From the NCBI RefSeq assembly GCF_002531825.1, contig NZ_NWSX01000011.1, forward strand, positions 100,175 through 164,174: 64,000 nucleotides of DNA, in the 5' to 3' direction. The position numbers and the translations under genes were made by a program. Source of the stretch: Rhizobium sp. J15. Lineage in GTDB: Bacteria; Pseudomonadota; Alphaproteobacteria; Rhizobiales; Rhizobiaceae. The number at the start of each line of letters is the position of its first letter. The first letter of the stretch is position 1. The notes under the pieces were generated by a model. That model ran no database searches. It was not told the DNA's origin and saw nothing but the letters and a program-made list of their open reading frames with translations. Below, in pieces: positions 29,638 to 38,630 of this stretch.

Positions 29638-30888
29638 ATGCCGCCCGACGCCGGACGCGCCGCCGAGCAGGTGGCGCGTCAATCCTACGGCAAGCTGATC
29701 GCCTTTCTCGCCGCCCGCTCGCGCGATGTGCCGGCGGCCGAAGACGCATTGTCGGAAGCGCTGGCTTCGGCTTTGCGCGTCTGGCCCGAACGCGGCGTCC
29801 CCGACAAGCCCGAAGCCTGGCTGCTGGTGGCCGCACGCCGCAACCTGGCCCAGGCTGCCCGCCGCCGCAGCGTCGCGGTCAATGCGCAAACGACGATATC
29901 GGTTGCCTTCGAAGAAGCGGAGGAGCGCATGAACGCGGCCGAGAAAGCCGTCTTTCCCGATGAGCGGCTGAAGCTGCTCTTCGCCTGCACCCATCCCGCC
30001 ATCGACAGCTCCGTGCATACGGCGCTGATGCTACAGACCGTACTCGGCATCGAGGCGAAAACGATCGCACGCGCTTTCGTCGTTTCACCGGAAGCGATGG
30101 GCCAGCGACTGGTGCGGGCCAAGATGAAGATCCGGGATGCCGGCATTCCCTTTGCCGTTCCGCCTCGCTCCGCCTTGCCGGAGCGGCTTGCCGCCGTGCT
30201 TTCGGCGATCTACGCCGCCTATGGTCTCGGCTGGGACGGCATCGATGGTGAAGAAGAGCGCCAAGCGCTTGCCGGTGAGGCGATCTGGCTCGGACGGGCG
30301 CTTCTGGCGGTGCTGCCCGACGAGCCGGAAGCGATCGGCCTCCTCTCGCTGATGCTTCACTGCGAAGCCCGCCGCAATGGCCGGCGCGACACTGAGGGCC
30401 GGTATGTGCCGCTGGACGAGCAGGACACGCTGACCTGGAACGCGATCATGATCGCGGAAGCGGATGCGCTGCTGCGCAAGGCCGGAGGCTTCGATCGTTT
30501 CGGCCCGTTTCAGTGCCAAGCGGCGATTCAGTCCGTGCACGCGGCGCGCCGGCTCTCTGGGGCGACCGACTGGCAAGCGCTGGCGACGCTTTATGCGGCG
30601 CTGGTGATGATGAAGCCGACGCTCGGCGCGCGTGTCGGTCAGGCTGCGGTGATCGGCAGGGCGGCGAGCACCGCAGCCGGCCTGGAGCAACTCGACAGGC
30701 TCGATCCGCGCGATGTCGCAGCCTATCAGCCCTATTGGGCCGTGCGCGCCTTCCTTTTGGCGCGCGCCGGCGATAACCCCGCCGCAGCCGAGGCCTATAT
30801 GACGGCGATCAGCCTCAGCGACAGTCCCGCCGTACGCGACTTCCTCACCGGCCGGCTGAAGCAGTTGCCACAGGCCACGCCGGGCTGA
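29638..30888 (+). CDS. ECF42-group RNA polymerase sigma factor
   Basis: 416 residues, over twice the size of a plain ECF sigma. Sigma region 2 is about 10-75 (DVPAAEDALSEALASALRVWPERGVPDKPEAWLLVAARR) and region 4 about 110-165 (TVLGIEAKTIARAFVVSPEAMGQRLVRAK). The long C-terminal part (about 180-410) is helical and TPR-like (DUF6596), as in ECF42. That extension replaces an anti-sigma factor as regulator in characterised members. The DGPF gene precedes it by 7 bases. No anti-sigma gene is present. Confidence 0.92.
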   Translation: MPPDAGRAAEQVARQSYGKLIAFLAARSRDVPAAEDALSEALASALRVWPERGVPDKPEAWLLVAARRNLAQAARRRSVAVNAQTTISVAFEEAEERMNAAEKAVFPDERLKLLFACTHPAIDSSVHTALMLQTVLGIEAKTIARAFVVSPEAMGQRLVRAKMKIRDAGIPFAVPPRSALPERLAAVLSAIYAAYGLGWDGIDGEEERQALAGEAIWLGRALLAVLPDEPEAIGLLSLMLHCEARRNGRRDTEGRYVPLDEQDTLTWNAIMIAEADALLRKAGGFDRFGPFQCQAAIQSVHAARRLSGATDWQALATLYAALVMMKPTLGARVGQAAVIGRAASTAAGLEQLDRLDPRDVAAYQPYWAVRAFLLARAGDNPAAAEAYMTAISLSDSPAVRDFLTGRLKQLPQATPG

Positions 30889-31920
30889 TCATTTCTCGGT
30901 CAGCTTCAATTCGATGCGGCGGTTGGTGGCGCGGGCATCCGGCGTGTCGCCCGGCGCGATCGGCTGGAATTCGCCGAAACCGGCGGCAACGAGCCGGTCG
31001 GCCGGCACGCCCTGTCCGATCAGGAATTTGACGACCGAAATCGCGCGCTCCGAGGAAAGCTCCCAGTTGTCACGGTAGCGGCCGGTTCCGGCCAGCGGCA
31101 CGTTGTCGGTATGTCCGTCGACGCGCAGCACCCAGTTGATCTCCGGCGGAATTTCCTTGGCGAGATCGAGCAGTGCTGCGGCGAGCTTCGCCATCTCCGT
31201 CTGGCCTTCCGGGTTGAGATCCGCTCCCCCCGAGGGAAACAGCACTTCCGACTGGAAGACGAACCGGTCGCCGACGATGCGGATATTTTCGCGGTCGGAC
31301 AGGATTTCACGCAGGCGGCCGAAGAAGTCGGAACGGTAGCGGTTCAGCTCCTGCACGCGCGCGGCGAGCGCCACGTTGAGGCGGCTGCCGAGATCGGCGA
31401 TTTTGGTCTGCGAGACGCGATCCTTCTCCTCGGAGGCCTGAAGCGCCGCTTCGACGGCCGCGATCTGGCTGCGCAGCGCTGCGATCTGCTGGTTCAAAAG
31501 TTCGACCTGGCTCAGCGCCCGCTCGCTCACCTGCTTCTGCTCGTCAAGCTCCTGCGTCATCGCGCCGATCCGCTTCTGGGCCGCGTCCTGGCCGCCGGAA
31601 CCGGCGCTGAGCAGCGCCTGCAGCCGCGAACGCTCGCCCTCGGCGGTGGCAAGCGAGGCCTGCAGGTTGGCGACGGAATCCTGAAGATCCTGATTGCTGC
31701 CCTTTTCGAGCGCCAGAAGCTGCGTCAGCTCGTTGATCTGGCTGTTGAGGCGGTTCAGCACCTCGTCGCGTCCGGTGATCTCGCGGCTGAGGATGAACTG
31801 CCCGACGACGAACACCGTGAGCAGGAACATGATGGCGATGAGCAGCGTCGACAGCGCATCGACGAAGCCCGGCCAATAATCCACCGTGCGTTCGCGGCGG
31901 CGGTTGCGGGCAAGGGCCAT
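30889..31920 (-). CDS. MotB-like OmpA-domain protein, non-flagellar
   Basis: 343 residues. One N-terminal helix (about 16-40) carries an Asp at the start of GFVDALSTLLIAIMFLL, the place of the proton-site Asp in MotB/ExbD. A long coiled coil (about 50-195) follows, then an OmpA-type peptidoglycan-binding domain with DGHTDNVPLAGTGRYRDNWELSSERA and ATNRRIELKL. It starts 3 bases after the MotA-like gene ends. No flagellar genes are near. The pair probably couples the proton gradient to an envelope task. Confidence 0.88.
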   Translation of the reverse strand: MALARNRRRERTVDYWPGFVDALSTLLIAIMFLLTVFVVGQFILSREITGRDEVLNRLNSQINELTQLLALEKGSNQDLQDSVANLQASLATAEGERSRLQALLSAGSGGQDAAQKRIGAMTQELDEQKQVSERALSQVELLNQQIAALRSQIAAVEAALQASEEKDRVSQTKIADLGSRLNVALAARVQELNRYRSDFFGRLREILSDRENIRIVGDRFVFQSEVLFPSGGADLNPEGQTEMAKLAAALLDLAKEIPPEINWVLRVDGHTDNVPLAGTGRYRDNWELSSERAISVVKFLIGQGVPADRLVAAGFGEFQPIAPGDTPDARATNRRIELKLTEK

Positions 31921-31923
31921 GGC

Positions 31924-33027
31924 TTACTTGCCCTCGCTCTTCTCTGTCTGGCTGGCGCGGTCGCGCTGGCGCTCGGCCTTCTCGCCTCCCCGCTCCTGCA
32001 GGCCGATGCGCTCGGCCAGACGGTCGAGCGTGCGGCGCATCGCCTTCGCCTCGTCCTGCTGCGCCTCGATCCAGTCGCGCAGCATCTGCTGCTCGTTGCG
32101 CATGTTCTTGACAAGCCCTTGAATGCCTTCGGCAAGGCTCGCCATGGCGGCGACGGAGCGCTGGCTGCCGACGCCGCCCTCTTCGGAGACCTTGCGCAGG
32201 TAATCGGAGAGCGCCCGCATATCCTCCGAGGAAGAGCCGGAAACGGCCTCGAGGGCCGGCGCGAGATCGGAACCGACATCGGTGACCGAGGAGAGCCAGT
32301 TTTCCAGCTCCGTGTAGAAACGGTTCTGCGCGCGGCCGGCCTGCAGGTCGAGGAAGCCGAGAATGAGCGAACCGGAAAGGCCGAGCAGCGAGGAGGAGAA
32401 GGCCTGGCCCATGCCCGAAAGCGGCATGGAAAGCCCCTCCTTCAGCGCCGAGAGCACATCTCCGGTGCCGTTCGCGCCGGGATCCAGCGACTGGATGACG
32501 TTGCTGATCGAACCGATCGTGCCGATGAGGCCCCAGAAGGTGCCGAGCAGGCCGAGAAAGACCAGGAGGCCGATCAGGTAGCGCGAGACGTCGCGTGATT
32601 CGTCGAGACGGGTGGCGATCGAATCGAGAATCGAGCGCAGTGCCGTCGTCGACAGGGCCAGCGAAGTCTTGCGGCTGCCGATCAGGGCGCGCATCGGCGC
32701 GAGCAGCCGCGGATTGCGGTTGACCTTGTCGGCGCTGCCGGCGGCGCGGAAGGAATTGAACCAGCGCACTTCGGGGCGAAGCGCCAGCACGTGGTTGAAA
32801 ACGAGGATGATTCCGACCGCGAGAACGCCGAGGATCAGGCCGTTGAGGCCTGGATTGTGCATGAAGGCGGTCTGCGTCTGCCGGAAGAGGATGGCGGCAA
32901 TGAAACCGACGATGACGAGGAAGAGCAGCATCGTCCAGAGGAAGGGCATAGGGCTGGAAAGCCTGTGGGCGTAGCCGCCCGTCGTCTTTTCGGTGGAGCC
33001 GATCTCCGCCACATTCACATTTTCCAT
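31924..33027 (-). CDS. MotA/TolQ/ExbB-type proton channel protein
   Basis: 367 residues from the ATG at 33027, which has GGAGG 11 bases upstream; an ATG at 33051 gives eight more residues but has no ribosome site. Four helices: about 26-45, 65-84, 150-174 and 205-232. The last two, rich in small residues (LGLLGTFWGLIGTIGSI and AFSSSLLGLSGSLILGF), form the MotA/TolQ channel core. The C-terminal 100 residues are helical and charged. It forms a two-gene unit with the MotB-like gene. Substrate ion and task are unknown. Confidence 0.88.
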   Translation of the reverse strand: MENVNVAEIGSTEKTTGGYAHRLSSPMPFLWTMLLFLVIVGFIAAILFRQTQTAFMHNPGLNGLILGVLAVGIILVFNHVLALRPEVRWFNSFRAAGSADKVNRNPRLLAPMRALIGSRKTSLALSTTALRSILDSIATRLDESRDVSRYLIGLLVFLGLLGTFWGLIGTIGSISNVIQSLDPGANGTGDVLSALKEGLSMPLSGMGQAFSSSLLGLSGSLILGFLDLQAGRAQNRFYTELENWLSSVTDVGSDLAPALEAVSGSSSEDMRALSDYLRKVSEEGGVGSQRSVAAMASLAEGIQGLVKNMRNEQQMLRDWIEAQQDEAKAMRRTLDRLAERIGLQERGGEKAERQRDRASQTEKSEGK

Positions 33028-33139
33028 AGGTTCAGCAGCCTCCGAACTCATTGCTGGCGGAGACTAGAGCAACATTGTGCCGAATTGAAGTATGCCGGGG
33101 TGAAAACCGTGACTTTACAACAGGCGGATTTTCGTCAGC

Positions 33140-33940
33140 TCACTTGGCCGGGATCGGCCGCTTGATGACCTCGATCAGCGCCTTGTGGATGGCTTCGTTG
33201 CCGGCGACGATCGCGCCGCTCTCCAGAATGGCCGTCCCTCCGTCCCAGTCGGTGGCGAAACCGCCGGCTTCACGGATGAGCAGGATGCCGGCCGCCATGT
33301 CCCACGGCGCAAGCTCCGCTTCCCAGAAACCGTCGAAACGGCCGGCGGCGACATAGGCGAGATCGAGCGTCGGCGAACCGAGCCGGCGGATGCCGGCCAC
33401 TTCGCCCATCACGTGGCGGAGCTCGACCAGGAACTTGCCGTGATTGCGCTTGCCGAGCGCCGGCACGCCGCAGCCGATGACGCAGTCCGACAGCGCCCGG
33501 CGTGCGGCGACACGCAGGCGCCGGTCGTTGAGGAAGGCGCCGCCGCCGCGCTCGGCGGTAAAGAGCTCGTCCGTCGCCGGATTGAAGACGACGGCGGCGA
33601 CGATTTCGCCATTGCGCTCGAGCGCGATCGAGACGGCAAAGGCCGGGATGCCGTGCAGGAAGTTCGTGGTACCGTCGAGCGGATCGACGATCCAGCGATG
33701 CGCGCCGTCGGTGCCCTTGATCTCCTCGCCTTCCTCACCGAGGAAGCCATAGGTCGGACGCGCCTTGAGCAGCTCTTCCCGGACGATCTTCTCGGCCTTG
33801 CGGTCGGCGGTGGAAACGAAATCGCCCGGTCCCTTCACCGAAACCTGCAGGTTCTGCACTTCGCCGAAATCACGCCCCAGCGATTTTCCTGCCTTGAGGG
33901 CAGCCTGAACCATGACATTGAGAAGAGCTGAACGGGCCAT
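33140..33940 (-). CDS. suhB: Inositol monophosphatase family (SuhB)
   Basis: 266 residues from the ATG at 33940 (AAGGAAAA upstream), the usual length. The metal-site motifs are GEEGEEIKG, WIVDPLDGTTNFLHG (residues about 83-97) and WDMAAGILLIREAGG. It removes phosphate from inositol 1-phosphate or a like substrate; SuhB also has an RNA-related moonlighting role in E. coli. It stands between the proton-channel pair and cheB, on the same strand as both, but 186 bases from cheB. Confidence 0.92.
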   Translation of the reverse strand: MARSALLNVMVQAALKAGKSLGRDFGEVQNLQVSVKGPGDFVSTADRKAEKIVREELLKARPTYGFLGEEGEEIKGTDGAHRWIVDPLDGTTNFLHGIPAFAVSIALERNGEIVAAVVFNPATDELFTAERGGGAFLNDRRLRVAARRALSDCVIGCGVPALGKRNHGKFLVELRHVMGEVAGIRRLGSPTLDLAYVAAGRFDGFWEAELAPWDMAAGILLIREAGGFATDWDGGTAILESGAIVAGNEAIHKALIEVIKRPIPAK

Positions 33941-34126
33941 CTGCGCATTTTCCTTGGGACTGATATGAGGCGCGCGCTGCCAGGGGCGGGAAATGTCCCT
34001 GAACATGCATGACAGGCAGCGCTGCAAAGATTGGCGGCCTCAAGACCACAAAATCGGGGAAATTTCAAGGGGAGGCGCGCATGGCTGCCCTGCCGCGCCG
34101 GAAATCGCCAATTATCGGAACGGATG

Positions 34127-35224
34127 TCAGAATTTCTGCTGCGTCATCAGCACTTCCCGGGCGATCTCGTTGAGCGGCAGGATACGGTCGACGCCGCCCT
34201 TGGCGATCGCCTCCTTCGGCATGCCGAAAACGATCGAGCTCGCTTCGTCCTGCGCCACCGTGTAGGCGCCGGCCTGATGCATTTCCAGCATGCCGCGCGC
34301 GCCGTCATCGCCCATGCCGGTCATGATGATCCCCATGGCGTTCGAGCCGGCCGAACGCGCCGCCGAGCGGAAGAGCACATCGACGGAAGGCCGGTGACGG
34401 GAGACCAGCGGCCCGGTCTTCACGCTCACATAATAGCGCGCACCCTGGCGCTCGAGCAGCATGTGCTTGTCGCCGGGCGCGATCAGCACATGGCCGCGCA
34501 GCACCGGATCGCCGTCGGCGGCTTCCTTGACTTCGACCTCGCAGAGACCGTTCAGCCGCTTGGCGAAGGCGGCGGTGAATTTCTCCGGCATATGCTGGAC
34601 GATCACCACACCCGGCGCATTGGCCGGCAGCTCTTCCAGGAATTCGCGCAGCGCTTCGGTGCCGCCGGTGGAGGCGCCGACACAGACGACCATCTCCGTC
34701 GTCTTCGCCATCGCCCGTCCCGACGGCGGCGGCAGCATGGCATCGGCCGTCAGCTTCTTGGCCGGTCCCTCGGCCGAAGCGGAGCGGATGGTTCCGGCGG
34801 CGCGGCGCACGGCGGGAAGCCGCGCATGCGCAGCGCTCTTGACGACTTCGCGAATGCGCATGGCGTCGTCGGCAAGGCTGTCGGCGGCTCCGATCTTCGA
34901 TTTGAGGATGACGTCGACGGCGCCCGCTTCCAGCGCCTGGATCAGCGTTTCCGAACCTGCCTCCGTCAGCGACGAACACATGACAACCGGGATCGGCCGC
35001 TGCGACATCAGCTTGCGCAGGAAGGTGATGCCGTCCATGCGCGGCATCTCCACGTCGAGCGTGATGACATCCGGGATCTCCTCCTGCAGCCTGCGCGCCG
35101 CGACGAAAGGATCGGAGGCCACCGCCATGATCTCGATATCGGGATCCTGCTCCAGCACATGGGCCAGCGTCTGCCGGACGCTGGCGGAATCGTCGATGAT
35201 CAGAACACGGATTTTCTTGCGCAT
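34127..35224 (-). CDS. cheB: Chemotaxis methylesterase CheB
   Basis: 365 residues from the ATG at 35224 ([20 protein letters not shown]); the longer frame runs into cheR. Receiver domain 1-125 has acidic pocket D11-D12 and phospho-acceptor D57. The methylesterase domain (about 175-360) has the catalytic Ser in [11 protein letters not shown], His in VQHMPEKFT and Asp in TGMGDDGA. It removes methyl groups from the cluster's receptors when phosphorylated by CheA. It is the last gene of the operon; the next gene, suhB, is separate. Confidence 0.95.
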   Translation of the reverse strand: MRKKIRVLIIDDSASVRQTLAHVLEQDPDIEIMAVASDPFVAARRLQEEIPDVITLDVEMPRMDGITFLRKLMSQRPIPVVMCSSLTEAGSETLIQALEAGAVDVILKSKIGAADSLADDAMRIREVVKSAAHARLPAVRRAAGTIRSASAEGPAKKLTADAMLPPPSGRAMAKTTEMVVCVGASTGGTEALREFLEELPANAPGVVIVQHMPEKFTAAFAKRLNGLCEVEVKEAADGDPVLRGHVLIAPGDKHMLLERQGARYYVSVKTGPLVSRHRPSVDVLFRSAARSAGSNAMGIIMTGMGDDGARGMLEMHQAGAYTVAQDEASSIVFGMPKEAIAKGGVDRILPLNEIAREVLMTQQKF

Positions 35225-35232
35225 AAACGCCT

Positions 35233-36087
35233 CTAGATACGCTGGAACACCGTATTCGAGACCTGCTTCAGCGGCAGGTCGAAGCCGGTGATCGACTCGG
35301 AATGGCCGATGAACATGTAGCCGCCCTTCGCCAGGCAATCGCAGAGACGGTTGAGTACGCCGGCCTGGGTCTGCTTGTCGAAGTAGATCAGCACGTTGCG
35401 GCAGAAGATGATGTTCATCAAGTCGCCGACCGGATATTTCTCGTCCATCAGGTTCATCCGGGCAAAGCCCACCCTGCTGCGCAGCTTCGGATTTATGCGC
35501 ACCTCCCTGCGGCCCGGCTGCTTGGCGACCAGCACATATTTGCGCTGCAGGTCGCGCGGCACGGGCGCGATCAGGTCTTCCGGATAGATGCCCCGGCGCG
35601 CCGTCTGCAGCACGTCGGTGGAGAGGTCGGTGGCAAGCACGCTGTAGGAAACGTCGTTGCGGTTTTCCGTAAATTCCGCCAGCACCATCGCCATCGTGTA
35701 GGGTTCGGCCCCCGTCGAGCAGGCCGAACTCCAGGTGCGGATGGTGCGCACGCCGCTATTGGCAATCGTCGGCAGCGCCACCGTCTGCATGTAGTCGAAA
35801 TGCTTGGCTTCCCGGAAGAAGTCGGTCTTGTTGGTCGTCACGACATCGATGAGGTAGACGGTTTCCTGGGCAAGCCCGTCGTGATTGAACAGGAAGTCGC
35901 AATAATCGTCGAAGGTCGAATGGTTGGTTGCCCGAAGGCGGCGCCGCAGCCGCCCTTCGAGCATCGTCAGCTTGGTCGGCGGCATCTTGATGCCGCTATA
36001 GTCGTAGATGAACCGGGCAAGCTTGTCGAAGTTGCGCTTGCTGATCCGGTCGCCCGGCAATTGGGTTTCCACCGCTGCCATACTCAT
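35233..36087 (-). CDS. cheR: Chemotaxis methyltransferase CheR
   Basis: 284 residues. N-terminal helical domain (about 10-80), then the SAM-binding domain with [16 protein letters not shown] and [12 protein letters not shown], ending [13 protein letters not shown]. It methylates glutamates on receptors with SAM. cheB starts 8 bases after its stop. The beta-subdomain needed to bind receptor tethers seems complete, which bears on the shared C-terminal tails of the three MCPs here. Confidence 0.95.
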   Translation of the reverse strand: MSMAAVETQLPGDRISKRNFDKLARFIYDYSGIKMPPTKLTMLEGRLRRRLRATNHSTFDDYCDFLFNHDGLAQETVYLIDVVTTNKTDFFREAKHFDYMQTVALPTIANSGVRTIRTWSSACSTGAEPYTMAMVLAEFTENRNDVSYSVLATDLSTDVLQTARRGIYPEDLIAPVPRDLQRKYVLVAKQPGRREVRINPKLRSRVGFARMNLMDEKYPVGDLMNIIFCRNVLIYFDKQTQAGVLNRLCDCLAKGGYMFIGHSESITGFDLPLKQVSNTVFQRI

Positions 36088-36114
36088 AAAACGCGGTACT
36101 CCGGGTTGACGCGG

Positions 36115-36591
36115 TCAGGCCGCCGATTGCAATGCCGAGGCGTCCTCGCGCGACAAGAGCCGCGCGAGATCGATGATGACGACAAAGCCGTTTTCACGGC
36201 GAACGACGCCGGCGATATAATCCGAACGCCAGCGCACGCCGATATCGGGCGCCGCCTCGATCTGGTCGTGCCGGAACGGCGTGACCTCGAAGACGCGGTC
36301 GGCGACCAAGCCGAGCGTCAAGAGTCGGCTTTCCATCGGCACGTCGAGGACGAGCACCCGCGTATGCGGCGTCGGCTCGGTCTTCGTCATGCCGAGCTTC
36401 AATCGAAGATCGATCGTCGGGACGCCCTGCCCGCGCACATCGCGCAGGCCGAGCAGATAGTCGGGACCATTCGGAATCTTGAAAGCTTCCGCATAGTCGA
36501 GGATTTCCCTTACGACCTCAACCGGCACGGCGAAAATCTCTTCGCCGAGGCTGAAGGTCACGAATTGCGCTTCCAGAGATGTTGGGGCCAT
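36115..36591 (-). CDS. cheW: Chemotaxis adaptor CheW (copy nearer cheR)
   Basis: 158 residues of a single CheW domain (FVTFSLGEEIFAVPVEVVREIL, YLLGLRDVRGQGVPTIDLRLKLGM). CheW links CheA to receptor tips. It starts 2 bases after the first MCP stop, so the two are closely coupled. A second CheW gene is 6 kb away beside cheA; the two share only moderate similarity, so they may prefer different receptors. Confidence 0.93.
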   Translation of the reverse strand: MAPTSLEAQFVTFSLGEEIFAVPVEVVREILDYAEAFKIPNGPDYLLGLRDVRGQGVPTIDLRLKLGMTKTEPTPHTRVLVLDVPMESRLLTLGLVADRVFEVTPFRHDQIEAAPDIGVRWRSDYIAGVVRRENGFVVIIDLARLLSREDASALQSAA

Positions 36592-36593
36592 GT

Positions 36594-38402
36594 TTAGGCG
36601 CTTTCCTTGAATTCGGCGTCCCCATCATCGGGACCGCCCATGGACATATCGAGGACGAAACCCCTTGCCCGCGCCTGCTGGCCGGCGACGCTGTTGGCGG
36701 CCGGTTTCTTGGCTGCAGGCTTGCGGGCGACGCCCGGAACCGGACTGCGGACGCTCATTCTCGCGGCCGTCGTGCGGGACTGGTGGTTGTCTGCGGTATC
36801 GACCTTGAAGAAAGCGATCGAGGCCTGCAGTTCTTCGGCCTGGCTCGCAAGCTCTTCGGAAGTCGCGGACATCTGCTCGGAGGCGCCGGCATTCTGCTGC
36901 GTCACCTTGTCGAGCTGCTGGATCGCTTCATTGATCTGAGCCGCACCGACATCCTGCTCGCGGCAGGCGGCGCTGATCTCGGCCACGAGTTCCGCCGTCT
37001 TGCGGATATCGGGCACCAGGCGGCCGAGCATGTCGCCCGCATCCTGGGCGGCCTTGACCGTATCGCTCGACATCGAGCTGATTTCAGCCGCCGCCGACTG
37101 GCTGCGTTCGGCAAGCTTGCGCCCTTCCGAAGCGACGACCGCAAAGCCCTTGCCGTGCTCGCCGGCACGAGCGGCCTCGACCGCCGCGTTGAGGGCGAGC
37201 AGGTCGGTCTGGCGAGCGATTTCCTGGACGATGCTGATCTTCTCGGCGATGGTCCGCATTGCCTGCACGGCGCGCGTCACCGCATCACCGCTGGCTTCGG
37301 CATCCTTGGCCGACTGGCGGGCGATCTTTTCCGTCTGGGCCGCATTGTCGGCATTCTGCTTGATGTTGGCGGCCATCTCTTCCATCGAAGCCGAGGCCTC
37401 TTCCGCGGAGGCGGCCTGCTCCGAGGCGCCCTGCGACACCTGCTCGGAACTTGCCGAAAGCTCCTGGCTGCCGGCCGAGACATTTTCGGCGGCCGAGATC
37501 GCATCGGCGACGACGCCGCGCAGCCGTTCGACCATCTGCTCCAGCGCGATGCCAAGCGTATCCTTCTCCGAGAGCGGCTTCGGCGAAACCATCAGGTCGC
37601 CGCCGGCGATCTGCGTCGCGATGTCGGCTGTGGCACGAAGGTTATCCGTCATGACGTTGATGGTATTCACGAGATCCCTGATCTCGTCATTGCTCCGGAT
37701 CTCCACCTTCTGGTTCAGGTCGCCGACGGCGACGGCGCTGGCAGCCTCCATGATCTTGCGCAGGCCACTGTTGACGCCGAGCGCGATCCACAGCGCAGCC
37801 GCAAACGCGATGAGGGAGGCACCGATCGCAATGCCGATCAGCATGTTCTTCGTGGAGCCATAGAGGACGTCGGTGTCGTTATCGGCCTGGGTCATCGCCT
37901 TCTGCTGCAGCGCGACGAGGGTCTCGAAAACCTCTTCCAGTTCCATGACGACAGCACGAATCTCGCCCGACGAAAGTGCGGCTGCCCCTGCCCTGTCGCC
38001 GCTTTCCTGGGTGGCCGCGACTTTGGCGGAGCCTTCGCTGAAGCGTTTGGCCAGCTCGATCAGCCTGTCCCATGTCGGCTTGCCCTCGACAGTGGCGAGC
38101 TGTAGACCGCTTGTCGCCAGGGTGAGCATTTCATCCGCGCTCCTCGCCGAGTTCTGATAATCCTTGATCGCCGTTTCCGGGTCCATTTCCAGAAGCGCAT
38201 TCTTCTGCCAGCGAACGGCGTTGAGCTCGGCCGTCTTCGCCTCCAGAGCCAATTCCAGCCTTTTTGCCGGACCGGAGATGAGGCTGCCGACAGCATCGTT
38301 CAGTGAGCCGAGGCTAATGATTCCGTAAATCGCGCTCCCCACCAGCAATAGAATGACAAAGCCAAATGCGGCTGCGAGTTTAAGTTTAATCGTAATACGC
38401 AT
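36594..38402 (-). CDS. Methyl-accepting chemotaxis protein, two HAMP modules
   Basis: 602 residues with GAGAGGAA before the ATG. TM1 about 9-30; a periplasmic four-helix bundle with an RWQKNALL patch; TM2 about 188-208. It has a HAMP ([19 protein letters not shown]...) and a second HAMP-like module ([29 protein letters not shown]), then the signalling domain. The hairpin tip reads [14 protein letters not shown], where both sister receptors and most MCPs have EVR: a Val-to-Gly change (codon at 37122-37124). The tail has [14 protein letters not shown] and ends [11 protein letters not shown]. Ligand unknown. Confidence 0.93.
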   Translation of the reverse strand: MRITIKLKLAAAFGFVILLLVGSAIYGIISLGSLNDAVGSLISGPAKRLELALEAKTAELNAVRWQKNALLEMDPETAIKDYQNSARSADEMLTLATSGLQLATVEGKPTWDRLIELAKRFSEGSAKVAATQESGDRAGAAALSSGEIRAVVMELEEVFETLVALQQKAMTQADNDTDVLYGSTKNMLIGIAIGASLIAFAAALWIALGVNSGLRKIMEAASAVAVGDLNQKVEIRSNDEIRDLVNTINVMTDNLRATADIATQIAGGDLMVSPKPLSEKDTLGIALEQMVERLRGVVADAISAAENVSAGSQELSASSEQVSQGASEQAASAEEASASMEEMAANIKQNADNAAQTEKIARQSAKDAEASGDAVTRAVQAMRTIAEKISIVQEIARQTDLLALNAAVEAARAGEHGKGFAVVASEGRKLAERSQSAAAEISSMSSDTVKAAQDAGDMLGRLVPDIRKTAELVAEISAACREQDVGAAQINEAIQQLDKVTQQNAGASEQMSATSEELASQAEELQASIAFFKVDTADNHQSRTTAARMSVRSPVPGVARKPAAKKPAANSVAGQQARARGFVLDMSMGGPDDGDAEFKESA

Positions 38403-38585
38403 CTCAATATTCCTCTCTGAGAGCGAAGCAATAAATCTGGACCGGTGGGCGCGGCATCATGCAGCAAGGAAATTCCGATAGGCGAAAACATGCCACGGAA
38501 CGCTATTCACGGACTTCCGGACCTGTGTCCGCAGGCGCCGGAAGCTTGCGCCGCGGGCCGCGCTGACGGCCCACGACAAGTGCGC

Positions 38586-38630
38586 GGGGAGGCGCTCAGC
38601 GCCCCCCCAAGGGAGCGCTAAGCGCTCTCC
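38586..38630 (-). repeat. Two tandem stem-loops at the 3' end of the middle MCP gene
   Basis: Stem-loop 1: GGGAGCGC (38611-38618) with GCGCTCTCC (38622-38630). Stem-loop 2: GGGGAGGCGC (38586-38595) with GCGCCCCCCC (38599-38607). The offset is 25 bases. The stop codon (38618-38620) is in the loop of the first. The same architecture is found at 40755-40829. Neither has a T run. Confidence 0.75.

Noticed and set aside
30889..33027. Zorya anti-phage system (ZorA/ZorB look like MotA/MotB)
   Set aside because: No zorC, zorD or zorE partner gene is nearby, the neighbours are housekeeping genes, and the pair fits a general envelope MotA/MotB-like unit better.
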